Shown one piece after another: positions 55,895-64,000 of a stretch of 64,000 bases of DNA (its first letter is position 1; each line of letters starts with the position of its first letter). Below the pieces are notes generated by a model, which was given only the letters and a program-made list of their open reading frames with translations, was not told where the DNA came from and did no database searches. The translations under genes and the position numbers were made by a program. The DNA comes from Phragmites australis (lineage: Eukaryota > Streptophyta > Magnoliopsida > Poales > Poaceae): positions 18,755,501 to 18,819,500 of the forward strand of contig NC_084928.1 of assembly GCF_958298935.1 (NCBI RefSeq). The letters run 5' to 3'.

Positions 55895-57451
55895 TGTCTG
55901 CTAAAAGGATCGAATGGCCTAAGAGGGGGGGTGAATTGGGCGCTAATTTAAATTTCTACCGCTTTCTAAAACAAATAACAACCTTAGCCTAGATATAAGA
56001 GAATGCAACTACGTGATTTAAACTAGGACAAGACAACTAAACAAGCAAGATAACTAAGAGAGAGAACGGTAAAAAGAAAGACTTGCAAGAACCAAAATAC
56101 TCAAAGTAAAATGCGGGAATGTAAATAGTTGGAGAAGAGAACACCAATTTTTTCCTGAGGTTTCGAGAAGTTGGCACTTCCCCCTAGTCCTCGTTGCAGC
56201 ATCCACCAAGGATGTAGCTCCCCCTTGAGTCACCAAGACTCAAGTGCTCCCTCTTGATTGCCCCTTCTCCATTTCCGGATTGGCGGGCATCAAACCAAGT
56301 ACATCATCTCTTCCCGGGGCTCCCACAAATCCTCCAAGAGCTCACCGAGAACACCTCCGATCACCAAGACCGTCTAGGTGTTGCCAACCACCAAGAGTAA
56401 CAAGCTTCAAGCTTCGCTTGACAAAGACAAGGCCTAGACAACAGCTAGATGCACACTTGTTACTCTCCAAGCACTAAAGATGTCCTTAATCTTCAACTAA
56501 GAACTTGAGATTAAACACAAGTGCTCTCTCTTGCTTCTAAATGACACACCAAGTGTATGAGCTGCTACAGGGTCGCAAGAGCCATTTTTGAGACCAAATG
56601 AGTGGGTATTTATAGGCTAAGGATCAAGAATTAGCCGTTGCCTAACAACCCGAAAGTTTTCTTAACGCCGGAAGGTCCGGTGTGAATAACTCGGTTCACA
56701 TCGGAATATCCGGTGCTAATACCCCTGATAGAATAGCCGTTAACTGTTCCATTAGCCATTAAAGCTCCGGTGTTTCATCCGGACTAACGCCGGATCATCC
56801 GGCGCATTGAAATCGGCCAGACGAAAGTTTGCAACCTCTTTGTATAAATTCATCCGGCGTTTACTCTTCACAACGCCGGACCATCCGGCGTGTAGACCTA
56901 AGCCGAGACTTCACTGCAAATATTTCTCCGGTGATCTCACCACTCAAACGCCGGACCATCCGGCGTGGTCTTCAACAATTTTACAACTCAGAACTCTTAG
57001 AAAATTGCTCCGGTGAGTACACTCTTTATACAGAGGATCATCCGGTGAGTTGAATTTTCGTTGAATTTATCTAATTCAAACAATCTTGAGTTCTAACTTC
57101 TTGGATACTGAACCAAAAGCTTGTATGACCAACCTAGCTATAGAACTTCACAAGTGTGCATCAACTATGTCTAGACTCACCTAGGTCAAGCTACAACTCT
57201 TAACCCCTCTTTATAGTATGGTCAAAAGACTAAAAAAGAAATAGAACCTATACTACTCTAAGTGTCCTTTATCTCTTTGTGACACTTAGAACTAGAAGAT
57301 CCTTAACCTTCATGTACCGGTCCTTTGATCGTCCATATAAGCGCTTAAAGGGCAAGAGTATCAAGACATCATTGTCAATTAAGTTTTTCTTTTTCTTTGA
57401 TACTATTCAAAACGTATACATTAGTCACATACTAGAAGTAAATATACTACA
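55895..57451 (-). repeat. SIRE-type 3' LTR
   Basis: About 1557 bp. On the minus strand it starts TGTAGTATATTT directly after the PPT and ends CAGACA. It is related to the solo LTR at 37084-38737. The middle (56660-57050) carries several near-perfect palindromes of the form ACGCCGGAYCATCCGGCG. The outer end could be 55895 or about 55903, because the related solo LTR starts at AAAGGATC. Confidence 0.7.
56666..57050. repeat. CCGGA palindrome array in the SIRE LTR
   Basis: At least six words of the form (A)CGCCGGA..TCCGGCG(T), for example around 56666, 56788, 56874 and 56948, each a near-perfect inverted repeat of 16-18 bp, separated by 60-90 bp. Related words recur at 61093-61410. Confidence 0.7.
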
Positions 57452-57452
57452 A

Positions 57453-57466
57453 TCTCCCCCTTTTTG
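57453..57466 (-). promoter_or_regulatory. SIRE polypurine tract
   Basis: The minus strand reads CCAAAAAGGGGGAGAT immediately before TGTAGT of the LTR. This long purine run is the usual plus-strand primer site of grass SIRE-type elements. Bases 57467-57836 between it and the env-position ORF hold no gene. Confidence 0.8.
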
Positions 57467-57836
57467 GTAATTGATGACAACACATACTAGAAGTAAAGAT
57501 GTGAAACTGAAGAGCACCCTACCAAACTATGCAATCATCGGCATATATCAATTAAGCAAGAGAAAATGTTAGAATAAATAAGAATTATGTGCGCATGAAA
57601 GTAAACACAATGTAATGACAAGCGAAACACATCCATATAGAGAACTAAATAGCCTGTCATACATCAAAAACCATAAGATCCAACAACCCGAACTAAAACT
57701 ACCCAAAAACCTAAGCTCCCCCTGAATCAAAAACTCACTAGATTCTCCAGCTACTCTCTCTCTCTACCAACTCCCCCTATCACTAGACTCTCCCCCTTTG
57801 GCATCGAAGCACCAAAAAGAGGAAACTAGGACACGA

Positions 57837-60055
57837 CTAAGCATCCGGAGCTGGAGGAGACTGAGGATCTAACGCTGCCGAAGAAGGGGCCACGATGAAC
57901 TGAGAGCTGTCGATCTCGGAGTCTGAGCTGGACGGACTGTGCCCCGCAGCTGTTGTCACCTCATCAATCTGATGCTGCACTGACTGAAGGGTAGCATCTG
58001 GCTCATGAAGTGCAGGCTCAGTGACTGGTGGAGGCACGACTGGCTGCTGCTGCTCAGGAACTGTCGGCTGTGGAGTATCCTCGAAGCGCAGAGGACCAGT
58101 GGGCAGAGATGAAGTCAATGACGGTAACACTGGCCTCTGAGATGTCCCGACAGGCTCTGAGAGAACTCCGGTGGCCAAAAGAGCGGACAGTGGAAAGCTA
58201 GACTCTGGAGTACTGAGCAGACTAGTGCTGCCGCCAGGGAGGGGACTGGGGACTGGAGCTGGTGTTGGCAACTGCTGCCCTGGCTGCTGGACCAAGAATG
58301 AGAATAACCGAGTGTTGTTCTCCCTGTCGGCCAACAGAGCCTGCTGCTGCTGCTGAAGTGCTGCAAGCATGGCCTGCTGCTGCTGCTGGAGAGACTGGAT
58401 AATCAGTGTCTGCTGCTCCTGCTGGCGAACAAAATCAGCCTGATACTTCAACTGCCTCTCCTCCTGGGCTGCCTGCTGCTGAATGATCATCTGCTGCTGC
58501 TGCACCATCATCTGCTGCATCATCTGCTGCTGTTGCTGCATCTGCTGCAGGAACTGAGAAAACTCTGAAGACGGGGCAGCAGGAGGTGGCACTGGGGAGG
58601 TCGTCTCAGGTGCTGAAGGAAAAGAGGTTGAAGGCTGTGCACCCTGAGTTGACCCGCCTGCCTCGTGATCGTGACGTCGTGGGAGAGGCGGTAAGAACTC
58701 CTGGTCCGCAAAGTCTGAGTCACTGTCAGAGGCTATGTCGAGGAACGCCTGTGGTAACTCAGCCTCGACCTCTGCAAGGGCCTCATCCTCAGCAGCCACT
58801 CTCTCTCTATCCTCAGGTGGGATCTGCTCCTGAGCATGAGCCATCGCTCGCTGACCATGACGTCTATCAGTAGGAGGAGCTGGAGCATATACCTTAAAAG
58901 ACCGAGAGGACTCGTAAGTCTCAAAGAATTCTGGGGGTCTGGTGGTTTGAGCAAGCAAGAAAGATATGATATGAGCATATGCCTGCTGTCTGACCATCGT
59001 CATCCCATCGGCAATCACATCCTCGATCTCACACAGAATGAAGTCCACAATATCAAACGGCTGGTGAGTGAAGATGGATAGAATCAGCCACTGCTGAAGA
59101 CTGGTGATCGACTCTGCGTTCCCAATCCTCGGTAGCAAGCTATGCCTCAGAGCATTATGAATGACTCGCACCTCTGGGATCAGCATATCTGGCAGTCTTC
59201 GAGAACTGGGAGGGAACGGCGGCCTGAACAGAGGTCGGATCTGGTCATCAATCGGGAAAATCCCTCCAGTCAGACCACGGCGAGGAGCGCTGGCTCCTGG
59301 ATAGACAATCTCATGCAAACTCCTGTCAGACTCCTGCAGCCTCAAAGCCTCGAGAATGTCGGTCCTGTACATCCTCTAAAACTCTCCCTGGAACATGAAC
59401 TGCACAAAAGATCTGTCCTCTGCGATCCAGGCTGTAGCATAGAATACTCTCACCTAGTCCTCAACATAGTGGTCTACATCTGTCAGCAAATCAGTAAGGC
59501 CTGGGATCGAATCAAAATGGCACCTCACATCTGCTCCCCCTGCAGCTATCCCCATATATCTCCAGTTGAGCATCTTGTGAATGCTCAAACTGACCTTCAG
59601 CTTCTGATATGAAACATAGAAGCTCTCCTGCAAAAGGGTATGGAATCTCAGGTCTGCTCCCTCTTCTCTCTCCTCAGGAAACCACTCGTCAATAGGTACA
59701 AATCACAGCTTCTTGACCTTGGTGACTTGTAAGAAGTCAAGTCACGCAAACGTCTCTCTACCTGTGGCTAAGGCTCCTCTGACTGCTGCTCCTCCTCGGG
59801 CTCAGGCTCCTGACGAGCCCTCTTCCGGTTGTCTGATTGGCCGGAAGGTGTCGAGCTCACTCCTCTAGCAGAACGGGAGCGGGTAGATCGACGTACAGGG
59901 GTAGCAGTGTCTCTAATCTGAAACCCCTGCCCCTACTGCTGCCTATTGTAGGCATCCACTGCTGCATTCGCTCTCTCCCACTCCTTCTCAGATGGAGTCC
60001 TCTTAGCCTTCTGAACCATCTTGCCCTTGCCCTTGTCAGTGCGCTCACGACCCAT
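57837..60055 (-). pseudogene. SIRE env-position ORF (Q-rich, coiled-coil), broken
   Basis: The longest frame (59372-57837, 511 aa) has a folded-looking N-terminal half (SITSLQQWLILSIFTHQPFDIVDF, YAHIISFLLAQ), a P/S-rich acidic linker, a glutamine/methionine-rich coiled-coil segment (58320-58560) and an acidic S-rich tail. Similar sequence extends upstream to an ATG at 60055-60053 with a basic K/R-rich start. In-frame TAGs near 59376 and 59455 and a frameshift break it. It resembles the protein found between pol and 3' LTR in grass SIRE elements. I see no signal peptide or convincing membrane segment, so an envelope role is not shown. Confidence 0.65.
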
Positions 60056-60321
60056 CTGAATAGATGAAAGATAATGCCGAGATGAGCGAACGCATTGACT
60101 TTATGAGATTTTCAAGAAAAGAACCCTAAACATACCCTAAGCATGTAAAAGATGGGAAAATCAATGAACATGCTAGGATTTGGATTACGATACAAGAGAA
60201 TGGATCAACTTGCAGAGTATTTGAGACTAATTTGAACAATTTGATGAAAAACAAGAAACTAAGGCAATATTGGATGATCTTTGATGAATTTAACAATTGA
60301 AGCTCAAAAATGATGAACATG
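60056..60321. other. Spacer upstream of the env-position ORF
   Basis: AT-rich sequence without genes. It would be the leader of the env-position ORF on the minus strand. Confidence 0.4.
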
Positions 60322-60640
60322 TACTCAATTTATGATAATTGAAAAGTCAATTGTCACAAATTTCAAGAATTTGACTCAGATTTGCATGAATTTGGATGAA
60401 ATTTGCTTGAATTTGCTTGGATTTGCATGAATTTGACCAAAATTAGCACAAATCGATGAGTATATACTCAATTTATGATAATTGAAAGTCAATTGTCACA
60501 AATTTGAAGAATTTGACACAGATTTGCATGAATTTGGATGAAATTTGCTTGAATTTGCTTGGATTTGCATGAATTTGACCAAAATTAGCACAAATCGATG
60601 AACATGTACTCAATTCATGGCAATGAGTGGGAATTCAAGC
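60322..60640. repeat. Tandem repeat, about 143-bp unit
   Basis: TACTCAATTTATGATAATTG recurs at 60322 and 60465, with the following 120 bp almost identical, and a third partial start occurs at 60607. Within each unit the word ATTTGCATGAATTTG repeats at shorter spacing, so the array is a higher-order repeat of 15-20 bp words. Confidence 0.75.
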
Positions 60641-60764
60641 TAATGAAACAAAGTTTGCCTCAGATTTGGTCGAGATTTGAAAGAAATTTGAATGAATTTC
60701 ATTGAATTTGATCTAGGGTTTGGCATTGTTTGAAATTTGGATTGAAGTTTGTGCTCACCACTCC

Positions 60765-61430
60765 TTAATGGGTGTAGAGACCGGCGGTGAGGAAGGACCG
60801 TGAGGGAGGCCGGCCGGCGACGCTGGATTGCGGCGGCGCGGAGGAGAACCGTCGGTGTAGAGGAAGAAGATGGTGCCGGGAGCTCGGCGGCGCGGAGAGG
60901 AACGCGGAGCTGGAGAGGGAGACGGCGCTGGAGCTCGGCGGTGCGGAGAGGGAGGCGGTGGTGCTCAGGGCGGTGCAGGAGCTGAGTGCGATGGCGAGTA
61001 CAGGCGGCGACGAGGGAGAAGAAAACAGAAGGGGCGGAGATGGGCGGTCGACGAAACGCTTATATGACAGGCGGGGCCCGCTCAAATTTGTGAACGTCGG
61101 AAGGTCCGCTGACTTAGGAACTGAACGCCGGAAAGACACCGGATCAAAATTCCCGGGGCATATTCGACCTAGTTGTGAACGCCGGATAGTCCGGTGATTT
61201 GGCCACTGAACATCGGATAAACGCCGGAACAAATTTTCCAGAGAGCACTTTAAACTGCCCAAAAAACATCTTCTGCACGCTGGACGTTCCTCTGAGGCAT
61301 GTACTGAATCGCCAGACCTTCCGGTGCATATCCTTTTGAGCTCATTCTCATTAAACTGACCGGATAATCCGGTGATAACTTTGAGCAGACGCCGGATCAT
61401 TCGGTGATAAAAAAAATGCGCTGAACTAAA
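60765..61430. repeat. GC-rich block with CCGGA palindromes in the SIRE internal region
   Basis: 60780-61080 is GC-rich with GGCGG/GGAG words. 61093-61410 holds at least six words such as CGCCGGATAGTCCGG and CCGGATAATCCGG, like those in the 3' LTR. The 227-aa minus-strand frame here is compositional, with no domain. Confidence 0.55.
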
Positions 61431-62041
61431 ATCTCTCACTGAGTCCAAATTTCAAACAACCACTCAACAAAAACACATATTTGGACCAGTTTGAGTGAAA
61501 TCTTTACCCTCTCAAACACTCATTTGCAAATATTCGCCAAAAGGCTTTACCATATATAATTTTTGAAATAGGCAACTAAGAACCAGAGAAAGAGGGAGAA
61601 AATTCCAAAAGAAATGTTTGAGTCACATTTCCTATGAACTTAAAGATTAAGGCTTTAAATTCGATAGGGCATGACTCAATTGGCATTTAGCACTTATATC
61701 AATTTAAGCACACTTATAGAGTTGTATGTACACATCAAGAATGAACAACCATCTCAAAGAGTGATATTCTCCTTTGTGATCTCTCTACCGCCAATGCTTA
61801 TGCAATGCAAGATACATCCATGAAAGTAAACATGAGTGCATATTGTATGACATGTGAATGCGAAGCGTAAAATTAATCTATCTTGTCATATTACTTTCCT
61901 TCTCAAGCTTCTTCATGGTGAACCCAACAACATGCCTTGAGAAAAACTAGAGAACCACCATCTCAAGCAAAACCCGCATTCACCACTATCTTGAGAAGGT
62001 TAGACAAGCTCCTATTATGAATGCATCTATATGACAAGGCA
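61431..62041. other. Spacer after SIRE pol
   Basis: AT-rich, no supported gene or RNA. It follows the pol stop on the minus strand. Confidence 0.4.
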
Positions 62042-63532
62042 TCACATGACATTAGAAGAATCGATCACATTTAGTTCATTTTGCAATCTACTAAAAGTAG
62101 CTTCATCTAGAGGTTTAGTGAAGATATCCGCCAATTGATCTTCCGATCGAACACTACTAAGAGAGATATCATTATTAGCCACATGGTCTCTTAGGAAGTG
62201 GTGACGAATATCAATGTGCTTTGTGCGAGAGTGTTGAACGGGATTGTTAACAATTTTTACGGCACTCTCATTATCACAAAGGAGTGAAACCTTCTCTAGA
62301 TGAACACCAAAGTCTAACAAGGTTTGCTTCATATAGAGGATTTGAGCACAACATGCTCCGGCGGCAATGTATTCCGCTTCCGCTGTGTACAAGGCTACTA
62401 AGTTTTGCTTCTTAGAACTCCAAGAGACTAGGGATCGCCCTAGCAAGTGGCACCCACCCGAAGTACTCTTGTGATCCACACGGCATCCGGCAAAGTCCGA
62501 ATCCGAGTATCCCAGGAGTACGAAACTAGCGCCTTTCGGGTACCACAAGCCTATGCTAGGTGTATGCTTTAGGTATCTAAGGATTCTTTTTACCGCGCTA
62601 AGATGTGATTCCTTAGGATTAGCTTGAAAATGAGCGCACATGCATACACTAAATATAATATCGGGTCTAGATGCGGTAAGGTAAAGGAGTGACCCAATCA
62701 TAGAGCGATAGAGTTTTTGGTCAATTGATTTACCCATTTCATTCAAGTCGAGATGTCCATTTGTAGGCATGGGGGTCTTGATTGGCTTGCACTCATCCAT
62801 CTTAAACTTCTTGAGGATATCCCTCGTGTACTTCTCTTGATGGATGAATGTCCCTTCCTTCAATTGCTTGATTTTGAATCCAAGAAAGTAATTTAGTTTG
62901 CCAATCATCGACATCTCAAATTCCCTAGACATCATGTCACCAAATTCCTTGCAAAACTCTTTGTTAGTTGAACCAAATATTATATCATCAACATAAATTT
63001 GACACAAGAAAAACTCATTGTCGATGATCTTTGTGATCAATGTGGTGTCCACCCTCCCGATCTTGAATCCTTGGTTGATGAGGAAGTCACGTAGGCGTTC
63101 ATACCAAGCTCGTGGGGCTTGCTTGAGTCCATAAAGCGCCTTGACCAACCTATAAACATGATTAGGATATCTAGGATCTTCGAAACTGGGGGGTTGTTCA
63201 ACATATACGAGTTCATTAATAAGGCCATTTAAGAATGCACTTTTCACATCCATTTGATAAAGTTTAATGTTATGATGTGAAGCAAATGCAAGAAGGATAC
63301 GGATGGCTTCAAGCCTTGCCACGGGAGCGAATGTTTCGCCAAAATCCAAACCTTCAACTTGTGCAAAACCTTGTGCGACAAGTCTTGCCTTGTTGCATAC
63401 CACCAAGCGTACCACCACACCATGTTCATCTTGCTTGTTGCGGAAGACCCACTTGGTTCCAATCACATTCTTGTCTTGAGGCCTCTCTTCAAGTATCCAT
63501 ACCTCATTGTGGGTGAAGTTGTTAAGTTCTTC
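62042..63532 (-). pseudogene. SIRE pol: reverse transcriptase and RNase H
   Basis: A 474-aa frame with all RVT_2 blocks: WVFRNKQDEHG, NKARLVAQGFAQVEG, FAPVARLEAIRILLAFA, YQMDVKSAFLNG with catalytic Asp, ALYGLKQAPRAWYERL and CQIYVDDIIFGSTN with the Asp pair. RNase H follows: GYSDSDFAGCRVDHKSTSGG, TAEAEYIAAGACCAQ, LCDNESAVKI, RTKHIDIRHHFLRDHV and DQLADIFTKPLDE. The only break is an in-frame TAA at 63535-63533 that separates it from upstream pol. A 12-bp tandem duplication adds four residues near V-V-R-L-V-V-C-N-K (63400-63420). Confidence 0.85.
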
Positions 63533-64000
63533 TTACATTGCCAATACCCAATCCGGATCCATGAGAGCCTCATCTACATGTGTGGGTTCTAAACAAGAGA
63601 CAAATAAGTAATGTTCACAAAATGAAGCACACTGATGAGAGCAAGTTTGTACTCCCCTAGATGGACTCCCAATGATCAAGTCAATTGGGTGATCCTTGGA
63701 AATGTGTGTATGCTTTACTTGTGGTTGTTGAGGTGTATCTTGTGGTGGTCCAACATCTTGAGCTTGAGCTTGAGCTTTCTCTTGAGAGATATAGACGTCA
63801 TGTGAAGGAAGTGGTTGATCATCCTTGTCTTCATCTTTATCAACTTGGGGTGCCAATGAGGTGTGCGGAATTGAAGTAGAGGGTACATCTTCACCATCCT
63901 CCTTAGGCTTGATATCCCCAATTGCCATATTCTTCATTGCATCTCTCAAGGGTTCATCACCTACATCATCACAAGAAATATCTTCTCCTTGGGAGCCATT
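63533..64000 (-). pseudogene. SIRE pol, linker between integrase and reverse transcriptase (partial)
   Basis: The same frame as the RT ORF continues upstream to the window edge: an acidic, P/Q/K-rich linker with SHDVYISQEKAQAQAQDVG and a THISKDHPIDLIIGSPSRGVQT segment, the usual run-up to copia RT. The frame ends at TAA 63535-63533 and is 23 codons from the start of the next reading. The integrase itself lies beyond 64000. Confidence 0.7.

Larger units (their letters stand above)
55895..64000 (-). mobile_element. SIRE/Maximus-type Ty1/copia retrotransposon, running off the right edge
   Basis: On the minus strand: pol (from beyond 64000 to 62042), spacer with tandem repeats, a large ORF in the env position (60055-57837), PPT (57466-57453) and 3' LTR (57451-55895). 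An additional ORF between pol and the 3' LTR is the mark of the SIRE/Maximus lineage. Gag, protease, integrase and 5' LTR are outside the window, so its flanking duplication (CCACG at 55890-55894 on this side) could not be checked. Confidence 0.8.

Noticed and set aside
60765..61448. 227-aa minus-strand ORF in the SIRE spacer
   Set aside because: Low-complexity S/P-rich product over the GC-rich palindrome block; no domain and no homologous layout.

Overview
This window is nuclear DNA of a grass (Poaceae), read from its content: one GC-rich, single-exon plant mTERF gene with an organelle-type N terminus sits in a dense nest of grass-type LTR retrotransposons, plus CACTA, hAT, Mutator-like and LINE elements. 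There is no bacterial, phage or CRISPR content. Species cannot be fixed from the sequence alone. The only gene that looks like an intact host gene is mTERF at 22628-23824. Nearly everything else is transposon-derived and mostly broken by stops, deletions and later insertions.

Layout. 1-19552 is a four-level nest. Element A is a gag-only Tat-like Ty3/gypsy element on the minus strand (3' LTR 172-1139 plus 8973-9000, PBS 18629-18650, 5' LTR 18658-19552). Its 3' LTR is split by element B, a plus-strand CRM-like Ty3/gypsy element (1145-8967, TSD CGACC) that unusually carries two full LTRs and one partial LTR. The A gag region is split by element C, an LTR-type sequence with TGTCACACCC/GGGTGTTACA ends (11305-16713). 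C in turn holds a truncated CACTA transposon, D (12357 to about 15545).

19553-22400 holds a Mutator-like candidate carrying a fragment resembling a PAO/ACD1-like Rieske oxygenase, with a small hAT MITE inside it. The mTERF gene follows. Its 3' side holds a full-length hAT transposon (25348-29597, 8-bp TSD GTAAACAG). 30659-34223 is a 5'-truncated LINE on the minus strand. It abuts element G, a decayed minus-strand Tat-lineage gypsy (34225-42059) whose reverse transcriptase is split by a solo LTR (37084-38737, TSD CACAT).

42700-52182 is a minus-strand Ty1/copia element J (TSD GGAAT). Its reverse transcriptase is split exactly at the YVDD catalytic motif by a 4.8-kb LTR-like element K (43854-48673, TSD CATAT). 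52188-54769 holds CACTA-type terminal repeats and a gypsy integrase fragment. 54770-55894 is a further LTR-like piece. From 55895 to the window end lies a minus-strand SIRE/Maximus-type copia element: 3' LTR, PPT, an env-position Q-rich ORF, tandem repeats, and then reverse transcriptase/RNase H running off the right edge.

The genes do not form a pathway. The interest is in transposon structure: a three-LTR composite with a mosaic divergence pattern, insertion into a catalytic motif, an apparent gene capture, and a short palindromic CCGGA motif shared by the LTR and internal region of the SIRE-type element. I found no convincing new multi-gene system.
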